Assembly: GCA_003159795.1 (NCBI GenBank)
Contig: PLPK01000027.1
Coordinates: 1 to 50,783, forward strand
Direction of reading: 5' to 3'
DNA length: 50,783 nucleotides
From: Acidimicrobiaceae bacterium
Lineage (GTDB): Bacteria; Actinomycetota; Acidimicrobiia; Acidimicrobiales; Bog-793
Each line of letters opens with the position of its first letter. The stretch's first letter is position 1. Position numbers and translations under genes: made by a program. The notes under the pieces were generated by a model. The model was not told the origin of the DNA, made no database searches, and was given only the letters and a program-made list of their open reading frames with translations. This document shows, piece by piece, positions 16,514 to 32,388 of this stretch.

Positions 16514-17834
16514 CGCCCCACCCCCCTCACGGCGTCGGTGATGCGATGCGCGTGCCGAAGCGCCCGCTCGAGATCGAACGCCCCGTCGAGGACCGTGGCG
16601 ACCCGGTCGGCGCCCAGCACGGCGGCGAGCTCCCCGTCCGCCTCGAGAACGGCCCGGAACGGGCGCCGCTCGGCTGCGGAAAGGCGGGCGTCGCGCTGGA
16701 CGATCGCGTAGGCCGCGTCCCGGTCGCAGCCGGCGCCGACCAGCGCGAGCAGGACAGGTTGCGAGAAGACGAGCCCGTACGAGCCCTCGAGCAGGTTCTC
16801 CCGCATCCGGTCGGCATGAACAACGAGTCCGTCGATGAGGCGGGCCGCCCGCGTCAGCGCGTAGTAGCAGAGCTGGCTGGCATCCGGCAGGATGATCCGC
16901 TCGGCCGCCGAGTGCGAGATGTCCCGCTCGTGCCAGAGGGCGACGTCCTCCAGTCCGGCGACGAGGTAGCCGCGCAGGAGACGCGCCATGCCGACCAGGC
17001 GCTCGGCGGTGATCGGGTTCCGCTTGTGCGGCATCGCCGAGGAGCCCTTCTGTCCCGAGCCGAAGGCCTCCTCGACCTCGGCGACCTCGCTGCGCTGCAG
17101 ATGCCGCAGCTCCACGGCGATCGCCTCGATCGTGGTCCCCGTCGACGCCACCGCGTAGAGGAACTGCGCGTGCCGGTCGCGGGAGATCACCTGGTTTGCC
17201 GGGGTTGGCGTCAGCCCGAGCGCCGCACAGACGTACGTCTCGACCCCGGGGTCGACATTCGAGTACGTCCCGACCGCGCCGGAGAGCTTGCCGACGGCCA
17301 CCGAGGCGCGGGCCTGTTCGAGCCGGACCCGGTCGCGCTCGACCTGCAACGCGAACAAGGCGAGCTTCGCCCCGAACGTCGTCGGCTCGGCGTGCATGCC
17401 GTGGGTGCGGCCGACGATCGGCGTCCCGGCGAACTCGACCGCGCGGCGTGCGAGTGCCCCGGCGAGGCCGTCGGCGGCGCCGATGAGGAGATCGGCGGCG
17501 CGACACAGCGTCACCGAGAGGGCCGTGTCGACGACGTCGGACGACGTGAGCCCGTAGTGGACCCAGGCGCTCTCGGGGAGGCCGATCGCCCTCCCCACCA
17601 AGTCGACGAAGGCGGCGACGTCGTGGTCTGTCACGCGTTCACGCTCGCCCACCGCAGCGACGAAGGCCGCGTCGACCACGGGTGCGCGCCGCCGGACCAC
17701 CCCGGCCGCGGCGGGCGACACGACGCCGAGCTCGGACCACCCCTCGACCGCGAGCAGCTCGATCTCGAGCCAGAGCGCGAGCCGCGCCTCATCGCTGAAC
17801 AACGCTGCCATCTCCGGGAGTGCGTAACGTTCGA

Positions 17835-17838
<4 letters not shown>
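16510..17838 (-). CDS. purB: Adenylosuccinate lyase PurB
   Basis: PurB splits fumarate from SAICAR and from adenylosuccinate, acting twice in the pathway. The 442-residue protein starts IERYALPEMAALFSDEARLALWL. It contains HYGLTSSDVVDTALS, the catalytic-histidine region RTHGMHAEPTTFG and the mobile signature loop GSSAMPHKRNPI. The start is TTG 17838, which overlaps the purD stop by 4 nt and has GGGAGC upstream. It lies fourth from last in the pur run, between purD and purC. Confidence 0.97.
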
Positions 17839-22937
<5,099 letters not shown>

Positions 22938-22953
22938 TGTGTATTCCTCGTCG

Positions 22954-23343
22954 TCAACTGCGTCGCGTCGCCGGGAGGCGCTCATCCCCGGCCGGGACGA
23001 GATCCCTGCGGTACTCCCGGTGGATCCGCTGCACGGCCTCGCGCGCGGCTGTCTCGGCGGCGACGAGATCAGCCTGCAGCCGGCCCACCTCCGCCTCGAG
23101 CGCGAGGATCCGCCGCACTCCCTCGAGGTTCACCCCGGCCGTCGTGAGCTCCTGGATCCGCCGGAGCTGCGCGATGTCCGAGTCGGAGTAGCGCCGGCTC
23201 CCGCCCCCGGTCCTCTCGGGGTCGATCAGGCCCCGGCGCTCGTAGATCCGCAGAGTCTGCGGGTGGACACCGGTGAGCTCGGCCGCGATCGAGATCACGT
23301 AGACGGCCCGCGGCAACTGGCGCGGGCCCCGGAGAGCTGTCAT
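22954..23343 (-). CDS. hspR: Heat-shock repressor HspR (MerR family)
   Basis: HspR represses the dnaK and clpB genes and is itself controlled by DnaK in actinobacteria. The 129-residue product has a MerR-type helix-turn-helix: [31 protein letters not shown] followed by [20 protein letters not shown], and a coiled-coil tail ([20 protein letters not shown]). It lies between dnaJ (4-nt gap) and clpB (16-nt gap), the standard place. Control of the operon would be by feedback. The usual HAIR operator is not visible before dnaK. Confidence 0.94.
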   Translation of the reverse strand: MTALRGPRQLPRAVYVISIAAELTGVHPQTLRIYERRGLIDPERTGGGSRRYSDSDIAQLRRIQELTTAGVNLEGVRRILALEAEVGRLQADLVAAETAAREAVQRIHREYRRDLVPAGDERLPATRRS

Positions 23344-23347
23344 CTGC

Positions 23348-24439
23348 TCAGACCCCCAGGTGTGCGCGCGGCGAGGCGGGCGAGGCCTGGGCGAGGGCCT
23401 CGATGGCCTTGCGCTCGGGCTCGGTGAGCTTCGCCGGCACGAGGACCTCGACGGTAACCAGGAGGTCCCCAGCCTGCGGCCCGTGCTGGAGTCCCCTGCC
23501 CCGGACGCGCAGGACCTGGCCGGTCCTCGTCCCCGGCGGGATCTTCAGCGTCACGGGGCGGCCGAGGGAGGGCACGGTGATGGTCGCGCCGAGCGCCGCC
23601 TCCGGGTAGGTGACCGGGACACTGAGCGTGAGGTCACGCCCACGCCGCCCGAAGAGCGGGTGCGGCGTGACGTGGAGCGTGACGAGGAGGTCGCCGGTGG
23701 GACCCCCGTCGCGGCCCGGCTCGCCACGACCCTTCACGCGGATCCGCTTGCCGTCCTCGACACCGGCGGGGACGCGCACCCGCACCCGGCGCTCGCGGCG
23801 CTCGAGCCCGGTCCCGAAGCACGTCGCACACGGGTCGACGACCTTCGTCCCCCGCCCGTGGCATTCCGTGCACGTCGTCGCCAGCGAGAAGAGTCCCTGG
23901 TTGTCGTTGACGACCCCCGTACCGCCGCAGCGCGGGCAGACAACGGGCATCGTCCCCGGCTTCGACCCCGATCCTCCGCAGGTGTGACACGCCACCGGGG
24001 TCGTGACGTTCACCGTCGTCACGACGCCCTCGACGGCTTCAGCGAAGTCGAGGTGCAGCTCGGCCTCGACGTCCCCGCCACGGTGGGGGGCCGCGGCCGA
24101 CCCGCCGCGACGCCGCCCGCCACCCGGGCGGAAGATGCCGCCGAACAGGTCGGACAGGTCGTCGATGTTGAAGTTGAACCCGCCGGGCTGACCGAATCCC
24201 GGGCCACCGGCGCCCAGTCGGCGCACCTCGTCGTATTCCTTGCGCTTCTCCGGGTCGCCGAGCACGTCGTAGGCGGCGGAGATCTCCTTGAAACGCTCCT
24301 CGTGGCCGGGGTTGGCGTCCGGATGGTGCTGCTTCGCGAGCTTGCGGTAGGCCCGCGTGACCTCCTTCTCGGGCGCGTCCGGACGGACGCCGAGAACCTG
24401 GTAGTAGTCGGTCTCGAACCACTCCCGCTGGGGTGCCAC
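23348..24439 (-). CDS. dnaJ: Chaperone DnaJ
   Basis: DnaJ delivers substrates to DnaK and stimulates its ATPase. The 363-residue protein has a J domain at 10-75 with the HPD tripeptide at 39-41 and a Gly/Phe-rich stretch (GGPGFGQPGGFNFN). Four zinc-binding repeats follow (CHTCGGSG, CPRCGGTG, CTECHGRG, CATCFGTG), then two beta-barrel substrate domains. The start is GTG 24439. It follows grpE with a 7-nt gap in the dnaK-grpE-dnaJ-hspR-clpB operon. Confidence 0.96.
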   Translation of the reverse strand: MAPQREWFETDYYQVLGVRPDAPEKEVTRAYRKLAKQHHPDANPGHEERFKEISAAYDVLGDPEKRKEYDEVRRLGAGGPGFGQPGGFNFNIDDLSDLFGGIFRPGGGRRRGGSAAAPHRGGDVEAELHLDFAEAVEGVVTTVNVTTPVACHTCGGSGSKPGTMPVVCPRCGGTGVVNDNQGLFSLATTCTECHGRGTKVVDPCATCFGTGLERRERRVRVRVPAGVEDGKRIRVKGRGEPGRDGGPTGDLLVTLHVTPHPLFGRRGRDLTLSVPVTYPEAALGATITVPSLGRPVTLKIPPGTRTGQVLRVRGRGLQHGPQAGDLLVTVEVLVPAKLTEPERKAIEALAQASPASPRAHLGV

Positions 24440-24446
24440 GCGACCC

Positions 24447-25048
24447 CTAGCCCTTCACCATCACCATCGCGGGTCGCAGTACCCGCCCTTTCAGGCGGTA
24501 GCCCGCACGCATGACCTCGAAGACCCGCACGCCGTCCTCGGTGTCGGTCCCCTCCTCGGTGTCGGTCCCCTCCGGCCGCTCGCGGGGGATGTGGACCACG
24601 GCGTCGTGGATCGTCGGGTCGAACGGGACGTCCGAGGCGTCGATCCTCTCGAGGCCTTCCTGGGCGAGCGTGTCACGCAGAAGCGCGTTGATCTGCCCGA
24701 GCGCGCTCTGCAGATGAGCCGCGGTCGCCTCCTCCTCTCCGACGTGGGCGAGGGCGAGATCGAGCGCGTCGAGCACCGGGAAGAGCCGTTCAACGACTCC
24801 CTCCGAGGCGCGCCCCAGCAGGTCGGTCTGCTGGCGCATAGTGCGCTTCCGGAAGTTCTCGAACTCTGCCTGGAGGCGGCGGAGCGCGTCGAGGTACTCG
24901 TCACGCTCGACAGTCATCTCGGCGAGCGCGACGAGGGTCTCGGCGTCCTCGGCCTCCCGGCCCAGGTCCTCAGTGACGGCGGTTACCCGTTCGTCATCGG
25001 GCGACCGGGGCTCACCCGGTCCGGACCCGTTGTGCGGGTCGTCCCCGG

Positions 25049-25052
<4 letters not shown>
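24447..25052 (-). CDS. grpE: Nucleotide exchange factor GrpE
   Basis: GrpE releases ADP from DnaK. The 201-residue protein has an acidic disordered start, a long helix ([27 protein letters not shown]) and the C-terminal beta domain with [13 protein letters not shown] and [19 protein letters not shown] 25052 overlaps the dnaK stop by 4 nt. A 6-residue tandem duplication (GTDTEE then GTDTED) lies in the loop just before the last strands, encoded by two identical 18-nt units; this is not a family feature. Confidence 0.95.
24535..24570 (-). repeat. 18-nt tandem duplication inside grpE
   Basis: Positions 24535-24552 and 24553-24570 are identical 18-nt units. They add one extra six-residue acidic block to a GrpE surface loop without breaking the frame. 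Confidence 0.9.
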
Positions 25053-26902
<1,850 letters not shown>

Positions 26903-26984
26903 TCGTCCTGCCTCCACTGGTGTGATGACCTGTCCGGGCGGCTCGTGGCGTGACAGCCACCAGCCTCCCGGTCTGTTGATATAA

Positions 26985-27017
26985 AGAATAGCAAATCTAA
27001 GTGTCCTGTTGTCAACA
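26985..27017 (-). promoter_or_regulatory. dnaK operon promoter with overlapping palindrome
   Basis: On the minus strand TTGACA (27015-27010) is a perfect -35, and TGCTATTCT supplies an extended -10 (TATTCT at 26990-26985). The spacing is long at 19 nt. An 11-nt palindrome, TGTTG-T-CAACA on the plus strand (27007-27017), covers the -35 and could be the repressor site. The region is strikingly AT-rich. No copy of the HspR consensus CTTGAGT-N7-ACTCAAG is present. Confidence 0.6.
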
Positions 27018-27212
27018 TTATTGGCACGAAACAAAATACCTGGTCACGACCTCGGAATCTGGAGGATCCCGGACCCGCGCGCCGGGAAACGGGCCGGGGC
27101 ACCCGTCCTCTCCACACCCTCGGCGCGTCTCGGCCCAGCCGGGCGGGCCCCGGAGGCCCGGGCGCGGACCGCCATGCCCGCGTGCCGTCCACCGGGCTCC
27201 CGTCGCGCTCGC

Positions 27213-27224
27213 TACCCTGAGCCG
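27213..27224 (+). promoter_or_regulatory. Putative -10 of gpmA, leaderless type
   Basis: TACCCT at 27213-27218 plus six bases lead directly to GTG 27225. No ribosome-binding site can fit, so a leaderless transcript is likely. Confidence 0.5.
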
Positions 27225-27968
27225 GTGCACACCCTCGTGATCCTCCGCCACGGTGAGAGCCTGTGGAATGCGTCGAACCTGTTCACCGGCTGGACCGATG
27301 TCGACCTGTCCCCGAAGGGCGAGGACGAGGCCCGGGCCGCCGGCGCATTGCTGGCCGCCGAACCCGGCCTCGTCATCGACGTCGTCCATACCTCCGTGCT
27401 CACCCGTGCCGTGCACACGTGCGACCTCGCGCTTTCCGTCGCCGGCCGCAGCTACCTGCCGGTACAGCGGCACTGGCGGCTGAACGAGCGCCACTACGGC
27501 AAGCTCCAGGGGATGAACAAGAAGGAGGCCGCCGAGCGTTTCGGCGCCGACCAGGTGAAGGCGTGGCGCCGTGGCTATCTCACCCCGCCCGACCCCGTGG
27601 CGCTCGACGACCCGAACCACCCCGTGAACGACCCCCGCTATGCCGACGTCCCGCCGGACGCGCTGCCGGGCTCGGAATGCCTCGCCGACGTCGTGCGCCG
27701 CATGATCCCCTACTTCGAAGACCGCATCGGCAAGGACCTCCTGGAGGGTCGCACGGTGCTCGTCGTCGCCCACGGCAACAGCCTGCGCGGGCTCGCCAAG
27801 TACCTCGAGCACATCAGCGACGACGAGATCGTCGGGCTCGACATCCCGACCGGGGTGCCACGCGTCTACGAGCTCGACGACAACCTGCACGCCGTCTCGG
27901 CCCGCTACCTCGGCGACCCCGAGGCGATCCGCGCGGCTGCTGAGGCGGTCGCCCGCCAGGCGGGCTGA
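27225..27968 (+). CDS. gpmA: Phosphoglycerate mutase (2,3-bisphosphoglycerate-dependent)
   Basis: GpmA interconverts 3- and 2-phosphoglycerate in glycolysis. The 247-residue protein starts HTLVILRHGESLWNASNLFTGW with the phosphorylated His9 in RHGE. It also shows RLNERHYGKLQGMNK and VVAHGNSLRGLAKYLEHIS, all diagnostic of the cofactor-dependent dimer type. GTG 27225 is preferred over upstream in-frame codons because homology begins there and a TACCCT box lies 6 nt before it. It converges with dcd across 43 nt. Confidence 0.96.
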   Translation: MHTLVILRHGESLWNASNLFTGWTDVDLSPKGEDEARAAGALLAAEPGLVIDVVHTSVLTRAVHTCDLALSVAGRSYLPVQRHWRLNERHYGKLQGMNKKEAAERFGADQVKAWRRGYLTPPDPVALDDPNHPVNDPRYADVPPDALPGSECLADVVRRMIPYFEDRIGKDLLEGRTVLVVAHGNSLRGLAKYLEHISDDEIVGLDIPTGVPRVYELDDNLHAVSARYLGDPEAIRAAAEAVARQAG

Positions 27969-28011
27969 GTCGTTCACGTCACGGGTCGACGAGCACGCCG
28001 CCACCGGGCGC

Positions 28012-28590
28012 CTAGCGGCCTGGTTCCTCGCGGAAGTTCTCGAAGTAGCGGCTCGGTGTCGGACCACGCTGGTTCTGGTACTTCGAGCCGAGCGACGTCG
28101 ACCCGTAGGGACGCTCGGCCGGTGACGTCATCACGAGGAAGCTGATCTGGCCGATCTTCATCCCCGGGTAGACGGTGATCGGCAGGCTGGCGACGTTCGA
28201 CAGTTCGAGGGTGAGATGCCCCGCGAATCCCGGGTCGACGAATCCGGCCGTCGAGTGGATGAGCAGACCTAGCCGGCCGAGCCCGGACTTACCCTCGAGG
28301 CGACCGACGAGATCGTCCCCCAGCACCACCCGCTCGAGCGTCGAGCCCAGCACGAACTCCCCCGGATGCAGGATCAGCGGCTCGTCGGGACCGATCTCCA
28401 CGAGCTCGGTAAGGGACTCCTGGTTCTTTTTCACGTCGATGACGCGCTCGGTGTGGCTCCGGAAGACCCGGAAGTACCGGTCCACACGGAGATCGACCGA
28501 TGACGGCTGGATGGCGGCTTCGTCGAGCGGGTCAATGACGATGCGACCCGCCACGAGCGCCTCGCGGATGGACTTGTCAGAAAGGATCAT
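28012..28590 (-). CDS. dcd: dCTP deaminase
   Basis: Dcd converts dCTP toward dUTP, or directly to dUMP in the bifunctional type known from M. tuberculosis, to feed thymidylate synthesis. The 192-residue protein shows [72 protein letters not shown] (deaminase core with the catalytic Glu) and [20 protein letters not shown] 28590 follows AGCCCAGG closely. Which of the two activities it has cannot be settled by eye. Confidence 0.94.
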   Translation of the reverse strand: MILSDKSIREALVAGRIVIDPLDEAAIQPSSVDLRVDRYFRVFRSHTERVIDVKKNQESLTELVEIGPDEPLILHPGEFVLGSTLERVVLGDDLVGRLEGKSGLGRLGLLIHSTAGFVDPGFAGHLTLELSNVASLPITVYPGMKIGQISFLVMTSPAERPYGSTSLGSKYQNQRGPTPSRYFENFREEPGR

Positions 28591-28672
28591 CCTGGGCTCG
28601 CACGATACAGTGACGACGCCGACTCGGTGGATCCGGAGGCGCGTGAGCGTTCCAAGTCGTCCGATCGGTCAG

Positions 28673-28743
28673 GCGAGCGTAGTTCAGCGGCAGAACATCA
28701 GCTTCCCAAGCTGAGAACGCGGGTTCGATTCCCGTCGCTCGCT
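28673..28743 (+). tRNA. tRNA-Gly (anticodon CCC)
   Basis: GCGAGCG pairs with CGCTCGC to form the acceptor, with T as discriminator. The anticodon stem TCAGC/GCTGA encloses TTCCCAA with anticodon CCC, reading GGG codons. The D-arm (AGTTCAGCGGCAGAAC) and T-arm (GCGGG-TTCGATT-CCCGT) are intact. CCA is not encoded. Confidence 0.96.
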
Positions 28744-28829
28744 CACGGGATACCGAGGCGTCCGTGGATTCAGCCTCCGAGGGGCCCGAACGGTCCGTTT
28801 CCAGGGCTGGTCCGGTGATTCGCCTTTGC

Positions 28830-28841
28830 TACCGTCTCGCT
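28830..28841 (+). promoter_or_regulatory. Putative -10 of the polytopic membrane protein gene, leaderless type
   Basis: TACCGT at 28830-28835 is followed by six bases and GTG 28842. The spacing matches the other TANNNT-N6-8-start sites in this window and helped decide the start of the gene. Confidence 0.45.
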
Positions 28842-30494
28842 GTGGTGTCACCGCCTGGCCTGTCAGCCGAAGGCACCGAAGAACTCCGGATCTCGGCGAA
28901 GGCGACCCCTGCCGGGACGTGTGGGCGTCGACGTATGACCCTGGCGGCTCTCATTCTCTTTGCCGTCGGCGTCCCGTACGTCCTCGCGCTCGCGACCCAC
29001 AGCCTCTCCATCCCCCACAACGACTCCTGGTCCTACAGCAAGATCGCGCAGATCTTCGCCCGGACCGGCCAGATTCATCTTCAGAACTGGAATCGCAGCG
29101 CGCTGATCGGCCAAGTGGTGGTGTTCGGACCGCTGGGCCGGTGGATCTGGGCCGAGCAGACCGCGATCGCCGTGCTCGGCGTGGTCGGCCTGCTCCTCAC
29201 CTACCGGATCCTCGCGAGACGCCTCGCTCCGGAACCGGCCCTCCTGGGAACGGCGCTCGTCGCCGTGTTCCCCGCCTACGGACTGCTGTCGACCTCGTTC
29301 ATGAACGTGATCCCCGCGTACGTCGCCGCGCTCACCTGTATCGCCGTCGCCGACGTCGCAATCGAGCGCCGGTCACCGCTTCTCCTCGGTGCGGCGCTCG
29401 CTTTCGGGTTCTTCGGCGCGACGATCCGGGAAGAGGACCTCGTAGCCGTCGTGGCCGTCCTGGCAACGGCCCTTTTCACCTGGGGCCGCCAACGGGTTCG
29501 CACCGTTGTTGCGCTGACCATCATCCTCGCCATGGCGGTGGCGACATTCGAGATCTGGCGGATGAGCCTTCCCGACGGGGATCGTCCGGCGCTCCGGTTG
29601 AGCCTGCTTGCGGCGGTGGGCGGCACCGCACGCGGCTATCTGACGTTGGCGCTGTTCTTGGCCCCCGCGGTGCTCGTCTCCGGCGTGCTCCGGCACCCGT
29701 CCCGGCTCGGCGCGGCCCTCTCCTTGCCGGCCGCGGCCGTCGGCGTCGCCAGCGTCGTGCACTTCCCCGCCGGGGGCTTCCTCGGCAACTACCTCAGCTC
29801 GAACGGTGCCTACGCCCTCGCCAACATCGGGGGCGGGACCGCGACCGTCATCCCGGGCGTCGTCATGGACGTCCTCGTCGCGCTAGCGCTCGTCTCGGCG
29901 ACCGCTCTACCCGCGGTCGTCGTGACGAGGTGGCGCGAGCTCGACCCGATGCTCGCGGTGCTCGGCGTCTTGGCGGTGCTCGTCGTGATCGGCGAATGGT
30001 TCGCCCGCGAGCTCGTCTTCGACCGTGATCTCATCGTGCTGCTCGTGCCCGGCGCGGTCCTCTGTCTGCGCAAGCCGGCCCCGGCTCCGCACCGCTCGCT
30101 CGCCACCGTGCCGCTCGCGGGACTGGCGGCAGTGTCGCTTCTCTTGTGCGCCAACGCCCTGGCACGCGACGCCGCCGTCTGGGGAGCGGCGGACACGCTG
30201 GTCGCCAGGGGCATCCCGGCCACCAGCATCGACGCCGGGCTTGACTGGGTTGGCTACCACGCGACCACGCCGGCGCGGGGCGGGCCGCGGGGGGAAGATT
30301 CGCTTCAAGGCTTCTGGGAACCGATGTTCCCCCGTTCCCAGGCTTGTTACGAGATCACGGTCCGGCCCCTGCCCGGCCTCACTCCGTTCGAGCGCGTGTC
30401 CTACCGGACCTACGCCGTTCTCGGCACCTCCCGACTCGACGTTTACCGGGTGCGCGGCTGCACGCCACGCCCCTCGGTGCATGCCTCGGGTTGA
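28842..30494 (+). CDS. Polytopic membrane protein, possible GT-C glycosyltransferase
   Basis: The 550-residue product has about 10-12 hydrophobic helices and a C-terminal extracytoplasmic region of about 130 residues. The first loop, HNDSWSYSKIAQIFARTGQIHLQNWNR, places an acidic residue and aromatic cluster after helix one, as in the catalytic loop of GT-C transferases (dolichyl-phosphate-mannose type). A second short loop has the acidic pair IREEDL. That fits a lipid-linked sugar transferase, but no single motif is decisive and an unknown membrane protein is possible. The start is set at GTG 28842; the open frame extends to 28764. Its only neighbours are tRNA-Gly and a convergent carboxypeptidase. 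Confidence 0.55.
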   Translation: MVSPPGLSAEGTEELRISAKATPAGTCGRRRMTLAALILFAVGVPYVLALATHSLSIPHNDSWSYSKIAQIFARTGQIHLQNWNRSALIGQVVVFGPLGRWIWAEQTAIAVLGVVGLLLTYRILARRLAPEPALLGTALVAVFPAYGLLSTSFMNVIPAYVAALTCIAVADVAIERRSPLLLGAALAFGFFGATIREEDLVAVVAVLATALFTWGRQRVRTVVALTIILAMAVATFEIWRMSLPDGDRPALRLSLLAAVGGTARGYLTLALFLAPAVLVSGVLRHPSRLGAALSLPAAAVGVASVVHFPAGGFLGNYLSSNGAYALANIGGGTATVIPGVVMDVLVALALVSATALPAVVVTRWRELDPMLAVLGVLAVLVVIGEWFARELVFDRDLIVLLVPGAVLCLRKPAPAPHRSLATVPLAGLAAVSLLLCANALARDAAVWGAADTLVARGIPATSIDAGLDWVGYHATTPARGGPRGEDSLQGFWEPMFPRSQACYEITVRPLPGLTPFERVSYRTYAVLGTSRLDVYRVRGCTPRPSVHASG

Positions 30495-30503
30495 TCTCTC
30501 CCC

Positions 30504-30532
30504 ACCGGGCGCCGCCCGGCGAATCGCCCGGT
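30504..30532. terminator. Dyad between convergent genes
   Basis: ACCGGGCG (30504-30511) and CGCCCGGT (30525-30532) are perfect 8-bp inverted arms around 13 nt. An overlapping larger pair, TCACCGCC at 30532-30539 and GGCGGTGA at 30566-30573, follows. The site lies between two genes that end toward each other, so a bidirectional terminator is plausible, though there is no T-run. Confidence 0.45.
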
Positions 30533-30579
30533 CACCGCCAAGAGCTCGGGGCCGCGGACCCGCCGGGCGGTGATCGCTA

Positions 30580-31881
30580 TCAGCCGCCCGTCCGGCGCGC
30601 CGTCGCCCCGGCTGTGACGGAGAGCCCCAGGGGGAGTTGCGCGACCACACCCCAGGGGGCGACGACGAGCATCTCGCCGACGGTCGAGCCGGGCAGTTCC
30701 CCCACTAGCGCCTTCGCCAACAGGCCGCTGCCAGCCGAGATCCTCTCGGTCAGCTTGAGTCCGCGCCAGACGATCGCGAAGCGCGCCCGCGGCGGTGCGA
30801 TGAGCGAGATGCTGCCCCCACCCTGCGGGAGCGTGACGGTGGCGATCGTCGCGCCCGGCGTCGCGACCCGCCAGGCGACGAGCCCTCTCGTCGCCGAGTC
30901 GAGCAGGCCCTCGTCCACCAGGGCCGCGTTCCACAGTCCCCCGGGCTGGCCGAGCGCGGCGGTGACGACGAGCACGCCGTGGTGCCGCAACGTGCGGAAC
31001 GCCGCCGTGACGAGACAGCCCTCCGCCTCGAGCGTCCAACCCGACTTGACACCCTGGATCCCGTCGTCGCCGATCGCCGGATTGACGTTCCAGATCTTCC
31101 CGACGATCGGGAACGGGAGATCGGCTCGACGGACGATCCCGCGGATGACGGCGTGGCCCATCAGATCGGAGCCGAGCCTCACCTGGTCGGCGGCGGTGCT
31201 CTCCGAGAGCGGGTTGACGCCGCTCGCGTCGGCGTAGTGCGTCGAGGCGAGCCCGAGGCTTCTCGCCGTCGCGTTCATCTTGGCGACGAACCGCCCGACG
31301 CTGCCGGCATCCCAGGTCGCGAGCAACCCCGCGATGTTGTCGGCCGACGGGATGAGAAGGGCCTCGAGGAGTTGAGACTCGGAAAGTGTCTCGCCCGCGA
31401 CGACTTTCACCGTGCTGTCACCCTTCATGGCCTCTGTCTCGTAGATCGCGACGTCCGACGCCGTGATCCGGATCAACGGCCCGGACTGGCCCGGTGAGAG
31501 CGGGTGATCGCGCAGGACAACGAAGGCCGTCATCATCTTTGTGAGGCTCGCGATCGGGACCCTCCGTTCCCGTGGCGACCGATCGACCATCCCGACGCCA
31601 CGCACCGCCACGGCGGCCTGCCCGACCTTGGGCCACATGAAATCCGGCACCGATCCCGGGACGACTGCCGATGCCACGACCCGGATCGCGGGCGGCCGAC
31701 CGCTCGTCGCGTTCACCGTCGACATCGCTGTCACGACCCCAACGGCCACCAGCGCCAGCACCAGCGCAGCGGCGACCACCCGCCTCCGGCGTCGCACCCG
31801 TCGGGCCCGCGGGGGACGGCGCCGGATCGCCGGCCTTACCCCCCGTTCGTCTTGCGCGATGGACACGATCGGCTCGTTCAC
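30580..31881 (-). CDS. D-alanyl-D-alanine carboxypeptidase (peptidase S11)
   Basis: These low-molecular-weight PBPs trim the terminal D-Ala from peptidoglycan stems outside the membrane. The 433-residue protein has a very basic N-terminus (RRRPPRARRVRRRRR), then one membrane anchor (VVAAALVLALVAVGVVTAM). The S11 domain has Ser112-L-T-K115 (IASLTKMMTAF), PSADNIAG near 178 and KSG near 275 (QGVKSGW) in place of the usual KTG. GTG 31881 has AGGGGACC upstream. The tail after about residue 330 is unlike the canonical S11 C-terminal domain and shows no further membrane helix. It probably tailors the same wall that PbpA builds. Confidence 0.85.
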   Translation of the reverse strand: MNEPIVSIAQDERGVRPAIRRRPPRARRVRRRRRVVAAALVLALVAVGVVTAMSTVNATSGRPPAIRVVASAVVPGSVPDFMWPKVGQAAVAVRGVGMVDRSPRERRVPIASLTKMMTAFVVLRDHPLSPGQSGPLIRITASDVAIYETEAMKGDSTVKVVAGETLSESQLLEALLIPSADNIAGLLATWDAGSVGRFVAKMNATARSLGLASTHYADASGVNPLSESTAADQVRLGSDLMGHAVIRGIVRRADLPFPIVGKIWNVNPAIGDDGIQGVKSGWTLEAEGCLVTAAFRTLRHHGVLVVTAALGQPGGLWNAALVDEGLLDSATRGLVAWRVATPGATIATVTLPQGGGSISLIAPPRARFAIVWRGLKLTERISAGSGLLAKALVGELPGSTVGEMLVVAPWGVVAQLPLGLSVTAGATARRTGG

Positions 31882-32009
31882 GCGCTGGTCCCCTGGGATA
31901 GGTGCTGGCGAATTCGCAGAAAATCTACCTGCTCCCCATCGGACCGGTACCGCGACGACCCCTGTCTCGTGTGACGGAACCGCGACTCACCCGCCTGCCC
32001 CGGCGGGCG

Positions 32010-32022
32010 TAGCCTCGGGTTC
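32010..32022 (+). promoter_or_regulatory. Putative -10 of the cupin operon, leaderless type
   Basis: TAGCCT at 32010-32015 is followed by 7 nt and GTG 32023, with no ribosome-binding site between. Confidence 0.5.
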
Positions 32023-32388
32023 GTGTTGGCTCTCCGTCGTGGTCACCTCACCGACCCGCCGCGGGCGCCGTCGACGGGCGAAACCGTCGAGGAGGTCTTC
32101 GGTCTGCACGGCGTCGTGATCGAACAGATCCTGAGCGGCGAGCTCGCCTCACCCGTCGACTTCGACCAGGATCACGACGAGTGGGTCGTCCTGCTGGACG
32201 GCGGCGCCGAGCTCGATCTGGACGGCGAACGCTGCCAGCTCGTCCCGGGTGACTGGATCGTGCTGCCCCGACACACGCCACACCGGCTCGTCCGCACCGA
32301 TCCCGCCTCCCGTTGGCTCGCGGTCCACTTCGCCGGCGAGGCACCGGAGGAGACACTCCCACCGGTCCGGCGCGCGCCCACCCGGTGA
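32023..32388 (+). CDS. Small cupin-domain protein
   Basis: The 121-residue product is a single cupin barrel. Motif 1 is partly present in FDQDHDEWVVLLDGGAELDLDG (an H-x-E-like D-H-D-E), and motif 2 is complete as LVPGDWIVLPRHTPHRLVRT, with P-G-D and the metal-ligand histidines. Such small cupins bind a metal and a small molecule or sense a ligand; the substrate is unknown. The gene overlaps the next one by 4 nt, so the two are expressed together. Confidence 0.8.
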   Translation: MLALRRGHLTDPPRAPSTGETVEEVFGLHGVVIEQILSGELASPVDFDQDHDEWVVLLDGGAELDLDGERCQLVPGDWIVLPRHTPHRLVRTDPASRWLAVHFAGEAPEETLPPVRRAPTR

